Part shown: piece by piece, positions 1 to 6,897 of the stretch
Layout of the letters: each line of letters starts with the position of its first letter
How positions within the stretch are numbered: the stretch's first letter is position 1
NCBI GenBank assembly: GCA_024686055.1
Contig: JAIBDV010000025.1
Span: 1-14,521 of the forward strand
DNA length: 14,521 bases
Source of the DNA: Neptuniibacter sp.
GTDB taxonomy: Bacteria; Pseudomonadota; Gammaproteobacteria; Pseudomonadales; Balneatricaceae
Direction of reading: 5' to 3'
Notes under the pieces: generated by a model
Database searches by the model: none
Told to the model about the DNA's origin: nothing
What the model saw: the letters and a program-made list of their open reading frames with translations, nothing else
Translations under genes and position numbers: made by a program

Positions 1-1
1 C

Positions 2-1111
2 GGCAGCTGGTACCTGCTGGAACCGGCCAATGCACTGTGGATCACGCTGTCGGTACTGGTTGTGACCTGCCCCTGCGCTTTGTCACTGGCCACCCCCACC
101 GCACTGACCGCCGCCACGGGCACCCTGCGTCAGCATGGTTTCCTGATCACCCGCGGCCATGTGCTAGAAAGCCTGGCCCGCGCCAGCCATATCATTTTTG
201 ATAAAACCGGTACTCTGACAGAAGGCAACCTCAGCCTCCAGTCGACTCAGACGGCTGCAGACCTCAATGAAGCACACTGCCTGCAACTGGCGGCTGCGCT
301 GGAGACACATTCCGAGCATCCGATCGCCAAAGCCTTCCACCCCTACGCCAGCGAACTGAGCGCCGAGCAGATCAACGTTACCGTTGGCCAGGGGATTGAA
401 GGCATAGTGAACAATCAGCGCTATCGCATTGGCACCCCCGAGTTTGCTATCCAGCTGTGTGCTGGTAGCGAGGCCAAACAGCCAGTCCTGGAAGGAAAAT
501 GGCTGCTGCTGTGCAACGAACAGCACCCTCTTGCCTGGTTCCGCATTAACGACCAGCTACGCCACGAAGCGCGAGAGACGATTTCTCAGCTCAAAGCCGC
601 TGGCCTGCAGTGCGAAATGCTGACCGGGGATAATTCTCATGCAGTAGACGAAACCGCTGAGCAACTGGGCATTGAAACCATTACCCGCGGGGTCTCACCT
701 GAGCAGAAACTGGCCCACGTGGCCCAGCTTCAAGCCAGTGGTGCCGAGGTGATTATGGTCGGCGATGGCATCAACGACATCCCGGTTCTGGCCGGTGCGC
801 AAACATCCATTGCCATGGGTAGCGCCACCGACCTGGCAAAAACCAATGCCGATGCTGTGCTCATCAGCAGCGATTTGCAACGGCTGGTCGATGCTATTCA
901 CCTGTCCCGTCGCAGCCGCCAGGTGATCCGCCAGAATCTGAGCTGGGCGCTGTGCTACAACCTGCTCGCCCTGCCACTGGCAGCCTTCGGCTTTATTGCT
1001 CCCTGGATGGCCGCTATCGGTATGTCGGCCAGCTCTCTGGTGGTGGTCGGCAATGCCTTGCGCCTGTCACGATTACGCCGCCGCGCAACCCAACGCGTCA
1101 CGCACCCATAA
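2..1111 (+). CDS. ccoI: Copper-type P1B ATPase CcoI/FixI, C-terminal part (5' end outside window)
   Basis: This is the C-terminal 369 residues of a heavy-metal P-type ATPase; the reading frame is open to the window edge, so the N-terminal metal-binding domain and first membrane helices lie upstream. Visible in order are the transmembrane CPC metal site (TCPCAL, bases 65-82), the phosphorylation motif DKTGT (200-214), the SEHP motif of the nucleotide-binding domain, TGDN, the hinge GDGIND and two C-terminal membrane segments. An internal GTG at 62 is not a real start because the frame continues upstream with membrane-like residues. In the family, CcoI moves copper across the inner membrane for the CuB site of cbb3 oxidase. 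The assignment to CcoI rather than a detoxifying CopA rests on the next gene being ccoS and on hemN and fnr further along. Confidence 0.93.
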   Translation, partial: GSWYLLEPANALWITLSVLVVTCPCALSLATPTALTAATGTLRQHGFLITRGHVLESLARASHIIFDKTGTLTEGNLSLQSTQTAADLNEAHCLQLAAALETHSEHPIAKAFHPYASELSAEQINVTVGQGIEGIVNNQRYRIGTPEFAIQLCAGSEAKQPVLEGKWLLLCNEQHPLAWFRINDQLRHEARETISQLKAAGLQCEMLTGDNSHAVDETAEQLGIETITRGVSPEQKLAHVAQLQASGAEVIMVGDGINDIPVLAGAQTSIAMGSATDLAKTNADAVLISSDLQRLVDAIHLSRRSRQVIRQNLSWALCYNLLALPLAAFGFIAPWMAAIGMSASSLVVVGNALRLSRLRRRATQRVTHP

Positions 1112-1121
1112 GGACCACACC

Positions 1122-1307
1122 ATGGACATTATTTACCTGCTGATCCCGATTGCGATCATCCTGGTATCCTTCGCCACCTGGGCGTTCTTCTGGAGCGTCA
1201 ACAGCGGCCAGTTTGATGATCTGGAAAGCCCGGCTCACAGCATTCTTTACGATGATGATGAGCAGTTGATTCCTGAAGAAGCCCGCAAGAAGAAAGATGA
1301 GCACTGA
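1122..1307 (+). CDS. ccoS: cbb3-type cytochrome oxidase assembly protein CcoS
   Basis: A 61-residue protein with one N-terminal membrane helix (about residues 3-25, MDIIYLLIPIAIILVSFATW), then FFWSVNSGQFDDLESP and a charged tail. This FW-x-x-x-GQFDDLE pattern and size are typical of CcoS/FixS. CcoS is required to give cbb3 oxidase its cofactors, although its exact biochemical role is not settled. The start at 1122 is chosen because AAGGA (1110-1114) lies 7 bases upstream and the protein then has normal length; a longer in-frame start at 996 would run inside ccoI. The gene begins 10 bases after the ccoI stop and overlaps the next gene by 11 bases, so the three are very likely co-transcribed and translationally coupled. 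Confidence 0.92.
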   Translation: MDIIYLLIPIAIILVSFATWAFFWSVNSGQFDDLESPAHSILYDDDEQLIPEEARKKKDEH

Positions 1308-1962
1308 GGCCCTCTCCCTCACCACAGCCCTGCTGCTGGGGCTGCTCGGTGGCAGCCACTGTATCGGTATGTGTGGTGGTATCGCCGCCACCATCGGCAT
1401 GGGTAGCAACGGCCAGAAACGACCTCTGCTACTCTTAGGGTACAATCTGGGCCGAATTCTCAGTTACGCAGCTGCAGGCGCTCTGGTAGGCAGCCTTAGC
1501 TGGCTGTTACGAGATCAGCCCATCATGCTGGCTCTGCGTACCGGTGCCGGGCTAATGCTGATTGCCATGGGCCTGTACGTTGCCCAGTGGTGGTCTGGCG
1601 TCACCCGCCTGGAAGCAGGTGGAAAATTGCTCTGGCGCTTTATCCAGCCGTTGGCCGGGCGCTTTATCCCCGCCCGCAACCTGCCCCAGGCGTTTGCCCT
1701 GGGCACGCTCTGGGGCTGGCTGCCTTGCGGGCTAGTCTACAGCACGCTGATCTGGGCCTCGGCTGCAGCCAGCTGGCAGCAAAGCGCACTCTTAATGGCC
1801 GGCTTCGGACTGGGTACCTTACCCACCCTGCTACTGACCGGCTTACTGGCTCAGCAATTTAAAAATCTGCTGCAAAAACAGTTCACTAAAGGACTATTCG
1901 GCAGCCTGATCATTGTTTTCGGCCTGTACACAATTCCCTGGGGTGGTTTGCTGAGTCCTTGA
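1297..1962 (+). CDS. DsbD_2/TauE-SafE-like (UreH-type) membrane protein of the cco cluster
   Basis: A 221-residue polytopic membrane protein with about six helices. The N-terminal GGSHCIGMCGG (residues about 18-28) and the central LWGWLPCGLVYS are the two signature motifs of the family usually annotated as sulfite exporter TauE/SafE or DsbD_2/UreH-like transmembrane domain. The paired HCxGMCGG and PCG motifs put cysteines in the membrane, which suits handling of copper or thiols. Homologues commonly follow ccoS, so a role in copper supply or redox maturation of cbb3 oxidase is inferred from context; sulfite export is not supported by anything here. The start ATG at 1297 lies inside the end of ccoS. 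The stop TGA (1960-1962) is embedded in the Fnr/Anr box that precedes hemN. Confidence 0.85.
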   Translation: MSTEALSLTTALLLGLLGGSHCIGMCGGIAATIGMGSNGQKRPLLLLGYNLGRILSYAAAGALVGSLSWLLRDQPIMLALRTGAGLMLIAMGLYVAQWWSGVTRLEAGGKLLWRFIQPLAGRFIPARNLPQAFALGTLWGWLPCGLVYSTLIWASAAASWQQSALLMAGFGLGTLPTLLLTGLLAQQFKNLLQKQFTKGLFGSLIIVFGLYTIPWGGLLSP

Positions 1963-1972
1963 CCCGCGTCAA
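1959..1972 (+). promoter_or_regulatory. Fnr/Anr box upstream of hemN
   Basis: TTGAC-CCGC-GTCAA is a perfect 5+4+5 palindrome matching the Fnr/Anr consensus TTGAT-N4-ATCAA except for the symmetric C/G change, which Anr sites tolerate. Its centre is at 1965.5. A -10-like hexamer TACACT lies at 1995-2000, which would put the start of transcription near 2007 and the box centre at about -41.5, the standard class II activating position. The box overlaps the stop codon of the preceding gene. The site is seen directly; activation by the fnr product encoded at 3521 is inference. Confidence 0.82.
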
Positions 1973-1994
1973 GGCCGACCAATCGTCCGGCCTC

Positions 1995-2000
1995 TACACT
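1995..2000 (+). promoter_or_regulatory. Candidate -10 element of the hemN promoter
   Basis: TACACT agrees with TATAAT at four of six positions. No good -35 element is present, as expected for a promoter activated by an Fnr-type protein bound at -41.5. The implied leader to the GTG start is about 23 bases and contains the ribosome binding site. Confidence 0.55.
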
Positions 2001-2029
2001 TGCCGGGCAACCCAACCTGAGGTATTCGT

Positions 2030-3421
2030 GTGGACAACAACAATCTGATCCAGTGGGATCTTGACCTTATCAAGCGCTACGACCTGGCCGGCCCTCGCTA
2101 CACATCCTATCCAACGGCCCTGCAGTTCGATCCTGAACTGACCGCGCAGCAGCTGGTTGAGACCGGCCAGACCAGCACCGACACCGATGCACCGCTGTCG
2201 CTCTACGTCCACATACCGTTCTGTGCCCACGTTTGCTACTACTGCGCCTGCAACAAGGTGATCACCCGGAACCGTAAACGCGCCCAGCCCTATCTGGATC
2301 AGGTGTACCGCGAAATGGCCCAGCTGAGCCAGTGGTACAGCAAAGACCGTGTCGTAAACCAGCTGCACTGGGGCGGCGGCACGCCAACCTTTATCAGCGA
2401 TGACCAGATGCGCGAGCTGATGATGCACATGGGTAAACACTTCAATCTGAAGTCCGACGACACCGGCGATTACTCTATCGAGATCGATCCACGCGAAGCC
2501 AGCATGGATACCCTCTCGGTATTACGCGAAATCGGCTTCAACCGTATCAGTCTGGGTGTGCAGGATGTAAACCACAAAGTTCAGGAAGCGGTTAACCGGG
2601 TACAGAGCACGGAACAGACCCGCGCGATCCTGGAAAAAGCCCGCAGTGAAGGCTTCCGCTCACTGAACATGGACCTGATCTACGGCCTGCCTTTCCAGAC
2701 GCTGGAAAGCTTCAGTGAAACACTGGACGTCGTCATCGAGATGTCACCTGACCGGTTATCGGTGTTCAACTATGCCCATATGCCGGACCGTTTCCGTTCA
2801 CAGAAACATATCGAGGCCGACACCCTTCCGTCTGCCGAAACCAAACTGGCTATTCTGCAACACACGATTCAGAAGCTGATCAATGCTGGCTATGTTTATA
2901 TCGGCATGGATCACTTTGCCAAGCCGGATGACGAACTGGCAATCGCCCAGCGTAACGGCCAGCTGCATCGTAATTTCCAGGGTTACACGACCCACTCGGA
3001 CTGTGATCTGGTTGCCATGGGCGTCTCGGCCATCAGCCAGATTGGCGATGTCTACTACCAGAATGAACATGATATGGCCGCCTATGGCAAGGCCGTGGAT
3101 GACCATAGCACAGCGATCCGCCGCGGTGTCTGTCTGAACGCCGACGACCGGATTCGCCGTCATGTGATCACCCAGCTGATCTGCCATTTCGAGCTGGATT
3201 ACGCGCCAATTGAGCAACGCTTTGGTCTGCAATTCAAACAGTATTTTGCTGCCGAACAGGTTGAACTAGCGCACTTCGCTGACGATGGTCTGATCACACT
3301 GAGCAATACAGGTATACAGGTCACCAACCGGGGGCGTTTGCTGATCCGCCGTATCTGTATGGCATTTGACAGTTATATACCAAAGCAGCAACCAACCAAG
3401 GGCTTCTCCCGCATCATTTAA
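2030..3421 (+). CDS. hemN: Oxygen-independent coproporphyrinogen III oxidase HemN
   Basis: A 463-residue radical SAM enzyme that converts coproporphyrinogen III to protoporphyrinogen IX without oxygen, in the cytoplasm. The iron-sulfur cluster motif is HIPFCAHVCYYCAC, with C65, C69 and C72 of the CX3CX2C set plus the HemN-typical fourth cysteine C74; the SAM-binding GGGTPTF is at 115-121. The N-terminal RYDLAGPRYTSYPTA, which in E. coli HemN helps hold substrate and second SAM, is present, so this is a true HemN and not a HemW-like chaperone. Length is normal for the family. The start is GTG at 2030, with TGAGGT (2018-2023) placed correctly; no in-frame ATG lies nearby. The promoter carries an Fnr/Anr box, which fits induction under low oxygen with cbb3 oxidase assembly. 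Confidence 0.96.
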   Translation: MDNNNLIQWDLDLIKRYDLAGPRYTSYPTALQFDPELTAQQLVETGQTSTDTDAPLSLYVHIPFCAHVCYYCACNKVITRNRKRAQPYLDQVYREMAQLSQWYSKDRVVNQLHWGGGTPTFISDDQMRELMMHMGKHFNLKSDDTGDYSIEIDPREASMDTLSVLREIGFNRISLGVQDVNHKVQEAVNRVQSTEQTRAILEKARSEGFRSLNMDLIYGLPFQTLESFSETLDVVIEMSPDRLSVFNYAHMPDRFRSQKHIEADTLPSAETKLAILQHTIQKLINAGYVYIGMDHFAKPDDELAIAQRNGQLHRNFQGYTTHSDCDLVAMGVSAISQIGDVYYQNEHDMAAYGKAVDDHSTAIRRGVCLNADDRIRRHVITQLICHFELDYAPIEQRFGLQFKQYFAAEQVELAHFADDGLITLSNTGIQVTNRGRLLIRRICMAFDSYIPKQQPTKGFSRII

Positions 3422-3440
3422 ACAGGCAGCCCCTTCCCGG

Positions 3441-3473
3441 CTACGCGGAAATGATTCATAATCATCCGCGTAG
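3441..3473. repeat. Strong hairpin/palindrome in hemN-fnr intergenic region
   Basis: CTACGCGG (3441-3448) pairs with CCGCGTAG (3466-3473), and inside it ATGATT (3451-3456) pairs with AATCAT (3460-3465). This gives 14 base pairs with an AA bulge and a 3-base loop. No T-run follows, so it is not a textbook terminator for hemN. It could instead end hemN transcription weakly, protect the mRNA end, or be an operator just upstream of the fnr promoter region. Confidence 0.6.
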
Positions 3474-3497
3474 CGACTCAATTTGTGTAAAACAAAA

Positions 3498-3503
3498 CAT
3501 AAT
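3498..3503 (+). promoter_or_regulatory. Candidate -10 element for fnr
   Basis: CATAAT matches the sigma-70 -10 consensus at five of six positions and lies in an AT-rich stretch 18 bases before the fnr ATG, which would give a very short leader. The -35 position is poor and no Fnr box is visible here, so autoregulation like that of E. coli fnr is not supported. Confidence 0.3.
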
Positions 3504-3520
3504 AAAGCAGGGCCTGTCCA

Positions 3521-4324
3521 ATGAGTGACATTAAAGCGACAGAAGGGAAGCTGCGTAGCCTGCAACAGGCGCATTGCAGCACCTGTAGCCTCAGTTCCTT
3601 ATGCTTACCGGTTTCATTAAACATGACCGAAATGGAACGACTCGATAACATTATCGAAAAAAGTCGTCCGCTGAAAAAAGGTGAGCACCTGTTCCATCAG
3701 GGGGAACCCTTCTCATCCGTCTATGCTGTGCGTGCTGGTACAATCAAAAGCTATACCATCACAAACGAGGGTGAAGAACAGATAACCGGCTTCTACTTCC
3801 CGGGTGAGCTATTGGGATTGAGCGGCTTCGATGAAGCAACTTACCCAGTGTCCGCCAAAGTACTGGAAACAACGACTGTCTGTGAAATTCCGTTTGAGCG
3901 TCTTGATGACCTCTCCGGACAAATGCCAGAGCTGCGTCGGCAAATTCTGCGCACCATGAGCAAGGAGATTCGTGACGAACAGCAGATGATGTTACTGCTG
4001 TCGAAGAAAAACGCAGAGGAGCGCGTAGCCACTTTCCTGGTCAAGCTATCTAACCGTTTCAAAATGCGCGGCTATTCTGCGGCGGCCTTCCGCCTTTCAA
4101 TGTCCCGCAACGAAATTGGTAACTACCTGGGGCTTGCCGTTGAAACGGTCAGTCGCATTTTTACCCGCTTCCAGAAAAACGGCCTGATCCGGGTTGATGG
4201 CAAAGAAGTTGAAATATTGCTGCAGGATGAGCTGTACGAAGTATCCGGCGAGTGCCCAAGAGACAGCGAGAGCGAAAAATCATTGGTCAAACCAGCCTGC
4301 GCTGATCAGATTCAGACTGGCTAA
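3521..4324 (+). CDS. fnr: Fnr/Anr-type oxygen-sensing transcription regulator
   Basis: A 267-residue CRP/Fnr-family regulator that senses oxygen through a 4Fe-4S cluster. All four expected cysteines are present: C19, C22 and C28 in the N-terminal HCSTCSLSSLC, and C121 in TVCEIPF. The cyclic-nucleotide-like beta barrel spans roughly 45-130, the dimer helix about 135-165, and the C-terminal helix-turn-helix contains LAVETVSRIFTRF with E208, S211 and R212 in the E-x-x-S-R arrangement that reads TTGAT half sites. It should therefore bind the box found upstream of hemN. A C-terminal tail of about 25 residues after EVSGE is less conserved and includes a cysteine at 260. The gene name in Pseudomonas relatives is anr. 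It is followed by a hairpin terminator. Confidence 0.95.
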   Translation: MSDIKATEGKLRSLQQAHCSTCSLSSLCLPVSLNMTEMERLDNIIEKSRPLKKGEHLFHQGEPFSSVYAVRAGTIKSYTITNEGEEQITGFYFPGELLGLSGFDEATYPVSAKVLETTTVCEIPFERLDDLSGQMPELRRQILRTMSKEIRDEQQMMLLLSKKNAEERVATFLVKLSNRFKMRGYSAAAFRLSMSRNEIGNYLGLAVETVSRIFTRFQKNGLIRVDGKEVEILLQDELYEVSGECPRDSESEKSLVKPACADQIQTG

Positions 4325-4353
4325 GCGCCTCAACCGCCTGTTGTAATAAAAAA

Positions 4354-4380
4354 AACGCCCGCAGCCTTGCTGTGGGCGTT
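4354..4380. terminator. Hairpin terminator after fnr
   Basis: AACGCCCGCAG (4354-4364) and CTGTGGGCGTT (4370-4380) form an 11-pair stem (one G-T pair) with loop CCTTG. A run of A lies just before it (4348-4355), which becomes a T-run for transcription on the minus strand, while the plus side has only a few T residues. It is well placed to end the fnr transcript. Confidence 0.75.
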
Positions 4381-4457
4381 AATCGTTGCACAATGAAGTA
4401 GCCTTCTCAATGTGTAACCCAACACAGACATTAGACCCTTTCGCTCTATCGCAAACA

Positions 4458-4471
4458 TTGAGCCACATCAA
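4458..4471 (+). promoter_or_regulatory. Fnr/Anr-like box in the apt leader
   Basis: TTGAG-CCAC-ATCAA matches the Fnr consensus TTGAT-N4-ATCAA at nine of ten defined positions. Its centre is at 4464.5, 42 bases before the apt start codon. Class II activation would put the transcription start almost on the ATG, so if functional it more likely represses or modulates a promoter in the adjacent AT-rich stretch (4471-4492). Function is inferred only from the match. Confidence 0.45.
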
Positions 4472-4506
4472 TTATATATAACGACCTATATTTTGAGGAA
4501 AACTGC

Positions 4507-5049
4507 ATGTCTTACGACGAGTGCTATGTAAAGTCAGTCGTACGTACCATCCATGACTGGCCTGAACCAGGCATCGCTTTTCGTGACGTCACCCCGATCT
4601 TCAAAGACCCGAAAGCCCTGCGCATGGTATCTGATGCCCTGACAACCCGTTATATCGACTCAGGTATCACCCATATCGCCTGCATCGACGCCCGTGGTTT
4701 CCTGCTTGGCTCTATCATGGCCTATGCACTCAATCTGCCGCTGGTACTGGTGCGTAAGAAAGGCAAACTGCCAGGTGAAACCATCTGCCAGGATTACACC
4801 CTCGAATACGGTACTTCAACCGTAGAGATGCAGACTGATGCTGTCAGCGAAGGCGATAACGTTCTCATCTTTGATGATCTGATCGCCACCGGCGGTACTG
4901 TACTGGCCGCCGCAACATTGATTCGCAAACTGGGTGCCCAGATATACGAAACGGCCGCACTGATCGACCTGCCTGACCTGAACGGCTCTACACGTATATC
5001 AGAAGCCGATATTCCTGTCTTCACCCTGCTGGCCTACGAAGGCCTGTAA
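4507..5049 (+). CDS. apt: Adenine phosphoribosyltransferase
   Basis: A 180-residue cytoplasmic purine-salvage enzyme that joins adenine and PRPP to make AMP. The N-terminal PEPGIAFRDVTPIFKDP is the adenine-side signature, RKKGKLPGE is the flexible catalytic loop, and VLIFDDLIATGGT is the PRPP-binding motif. Length matches the family. The start at 4507 has GAGGA (4495-4499) seven bases upstream. The gene follows fnr as in Pseudomonas, but a terminator and a separate AT-rich leader with an Fnr-like box stand between, so it probably has its own promoter. It converges with trhO. Confidence 0.97.
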   Translation: MSYDECYVKSVVRTIHDWPEPGIAFRDVTPIFKDPKALRMVSDALTTRYIDSGITHIACIDARGFLLGSIMAYALNLPLVLVRKKGKLPGETICQDYTLEYGTSTVEMQTDAVSEGDNVLIFDDLIATGGTVLAAATLIRKLGAQIYETAALIDLPDLNGSTRISEADIPVFTLLAYEGL

Positions 5050-5070
5050 GACGGCCAAGCATAAGCGTCA

Positions 5071-5090
5071 GGGCACGGCAAGCCGTGCCC
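5071..5090. terminator. Hairpin between convergent apt and trhO
   Basis: GGGCACGGC (5071-5079) and GCCGTGCCC (5082-5090) form a perfect 9-pair GC-rich stem with a tight AA turn. It lies between two converging stop codons, so it can serve both strands. T-runs are weak on both sides. Confidence 0.7.
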
Positions 5091-5100
5091 CTGTTACAAC

Positions 5101-6093
5101 TTAACCCTGGCTTTCATTCAACTGCTGCTGTTGCTGACGACGCTCCACTTTTTCATTACGGCGCTTATTGATCGTCTCAATCGCATCCGCCCCCATGTGC
5201 GCATCGCCCCGCTGCTTTGCCAGCTCCATCTGCTTCTGTCGTTGCACAAAGCGCTCACGCTGGGCTTCATCAAACTTATCGTGACAGTGATGACAGCTCA
5301 CACCCTGCACATAATGCGCATGCGCCTTTTCAGCTTCGGTAATCGGCATCCGGCAGGCATGACACTGATCGTACTGGCCCTTTTCCAGCTGATGATTAAC
5401 CGTCACCCGGTTATCAAAGACGAAGCACTCACCTTCCCACAACGTTTCATCCTGCGGCACCTCTTCCAGATACTTCAGAATCCCGCCTTCCAGATGATAA
5501 ACCTCATCGAAGCCCTGCTCTTTCATATAGGCAGTGGACTTCTCACAACGAATACCACCGGTACAGAACATTGCCACTTTCTTCTGTCTGGCCGGGTCCA
5601 TGTTCTCTTTTACATAGGCCGGGAACTCACGGAAAGTATCCGTTACCGGGTTAACGGCACCCTTGAACGTACCCACCTGCACCTCGTAATCGTTACGGGT
5701 ATCGACCAGCACAACATCCGGGTCCGAGATCAGCGCATTCCAGTCAGCAGGCTTAACATAGGTACCCACCACCTTCTTCGGATCAATTCCTTCAACGCCC
5801 ATGGTGACAATCTCTTTCTTGAGCTTCACCTTGGTGCGGTAGAACGGGTTGTGGTCATCGCATGACTCTTTATAGACCAGACCCGCCAGCCGCTCATCCG
5901 CCTGCAGCCAGGCCAGCAGCGTATCAATCGCCTCACGGGTACCCGCCACCGTGCCATTCACACCTTCCTGCGCCAGCAGCAAAGTACCACGCACACCATT
6001 GTCTTCCATCACCTGTCGCAGCGGCTCGCGCAGCGCTTCGTAGTTATCCAGGGTGACAAACTTGTACAGGGCGCAGACTACAATCTGGGACAT
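5101..6093 (-). CDS. trhO: tRNA uridine-34 5-hydroxylase TrhO (rhodanese-domain, YceA)
   Basis: A 330-residue protein of the TrhO/YceA family, which in E. coli hydroxylates the wobble uridine of certain tRNAs in an oxygen-dependent route. The N-terminal domain contains the LLAQEGVNGTVAG motif, and a rhodanese domain (about 115-215) carries the active-site loop CTGGIRCEKS with C177 and C183. Two CxxC pairs (C244/C247 and C267/C270) after it suggest a bound metal. The C-terminus ends in a basic then glutamine-rich stretch (RRQQQQQ). The start at 6093 is supported by AAGGAG just upstream on the minus strand. It converges with apt and is divergent from the YgjP-like gene. Confidence 0.93.
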   Translation of the reverse strand: MSQIVVCALYKFVTLDNYEALREPLRQVMEDNGVRGTLLLAQEGVNGTVAGTREAIDTLLAWLQADERLAGLVYKESCDDHNPFYRTKVKLKKEIVTMGVEGIDPKKVVGTYVKPADWNALISDPDVVLVDTRNDYEVQVGTFKGAVNPVTDTFREFPAYVKENMDPARQKKVAMFCTGGIRCEKSTAYMKEQGFDEVYHLEGGILKYLEEVPQDETLWEGECFVFDNRVTVNHQLEKGQYDQCHACRMPITEAEKAHAHYVQGVSCHHCHDKFDEAQRERFVQRQKQMELAKQRGDAHMGADAIETINKRRNEKVERRQQQQQLNESQG

Positions 6094-6153
6094 CGTTTCT
6101 CCTTAGCGAACCGGAACGTAAAACCGGAGCTTATATTCAAAAATGGACCGGCG

Positions 6154-6159
6154 ATTATA
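6154..6159 (-). promoter_or_regulatory. Candidate -10 element for trhO
   Basis: On the minus strand this reads TATAAT, a perfect sigma-70 -10, about 60 bases before the trhO start and giving a leader near 54 bases. The matching -35 region is poor (CTTAAT/TCTTAA). Confidence 0.45.
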
Positions 6160-6191
6160 CGGTGCCTGCCCCAGAATTAAGACAGATTAAA

Positions 6192-6239
6192 TGTAGGTGA
6201 TTAGCCCTCAGCTGTACCTCCTCGTCGGCGAGCCCTACA
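6192..6239. repeat. Possible small palindromic repeat element, degenerate
   Basis: TGTAGG (6192-6197) and CCTACA (6234-6239) are exact inverted ends around a 36-base core, in the gap between trhO and the YgjP-like gene. The look (TGTAGG..GATTAGCCC) resembles short dispersed intergenic repeats common in gammaproteobacteria, but only one copy is visible here, so this is a suggestion only. Confidence 0.25.
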
Positions 6240-6275
6240 ATAGCGGGCATCCATGACCCCAACGCCAGCAAACGG

Positions 6276-6785
6276 ATGACTATGCCTCACCTGACCTACC
6301 TCAACGGCTATCCCGAGACGATCAAACAGCAGGTCCAGCAGCTGATTGACACCCAGAAGCTGGCCAGCTATCTCCAACAGAAATATCCGCAGCCGCACAA
6401 CATTCGCAGCGAAAAGGCACTGTATGACTACTGCATGATGCTGAAAAATCAGTACATGCGTAAATCGCCGCCGTTAAGTAAAGTCATCTGGGATCGTAAG
6501 ATCAATGCCGTCAAAGATGCCCTGGGATTACATACGTTTATCAGTCGGGTTCAGGGCGGCAAACTCAAAGCCAAACACGAAATCCGGGTGGACGCGATAT
6601 TCAAAGAGGGTCCCGAGGCGCTTTTACGCATGATCCTGGTCCACGAGCTGGCCCACTTTAAAGAGAAAGAACACAACAAAGCCTTCTATCAGCTGTGCTG
6701 CCATATGGAACCGGATTACCACCAGCTGGAACTGGACCTGCGGCTCTACCTGATTCAACTGGAAACAGCAGGCCCGCTCTACTGA
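6276..6785 (+). CDS. YgjP-like metal-dependent hydrolase (DUF45/M48-like)
   Basis: A 169-residue protein of the YgjP/DUF45 zinc hydrolase family. The zinc motif is VHELAHFKEKEHNKAFYQLCCHMEPDY, with H123, E124 and H127 of HExxH and the third ligand H133. E. coli YgjP has been described as a UTP pyrophosphatase, while many annotations call relatives M48 peptidases, so the substrate here is uncertain. It is slightly short at the N-terminus compared with longer COG1451 members. Two starts are close: ATG at 6276 and ATG at 6282; the second has GGA at a better distance, making a 167-residue protein equally possible. It stands alone between trhO (divergent) and the nitronate monooxygenase gene (112 bases downstream). 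Confidence 0.85.
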   Translation: MTMPHLTYLNGYPETIKQQVQQLIDTQKLASYLQQKYPQPHNIRSEKALYDYCMMLKNQYMRKSPPLSKVIWDRKINAVKDALGLHTFISRVQGGKLKAKHEIRVDAIFKEGPEALLRMILVHELAHFKEKEHNKAFYQLCCHMEPDYHQLELDLRLYLIQLETAGPLY

Positions 6786-6897
6786 GCCTGCCCCTATCCA
6801 TCTGCTAAACAGAACCCGCCGTTCGCTAATAACTATTCTACAGCGCAGCCCTCGATGGTTATGCTGGCCGTCTGTGAAATAAGCGACGGATACGACT

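Noticed and set aside
996..1121. Upstream extension of ccoS to an ATG at 996
   Set aside because: The extension lies within the ccoI coding sequence in another frame and adds residues absent from CcoS; the ATG at 1122 has a proper ribosome binding site.
3451..3465. Fnr box for autoregulation of fnr (ATGAT..ATCAT)
   Set aside because: The half sites are separated by five bases rather than four and lack the outer TT/AA, and the match is explained by the inner stem of the hairpin.
5131..5865. 244-codon open frame on the plus strand opposite trhO
   Set aside because: It is a shadow of trhO codon usage; trhO has its rhodanese motif, start signal and correct length, and this frame has no recognisable domain.
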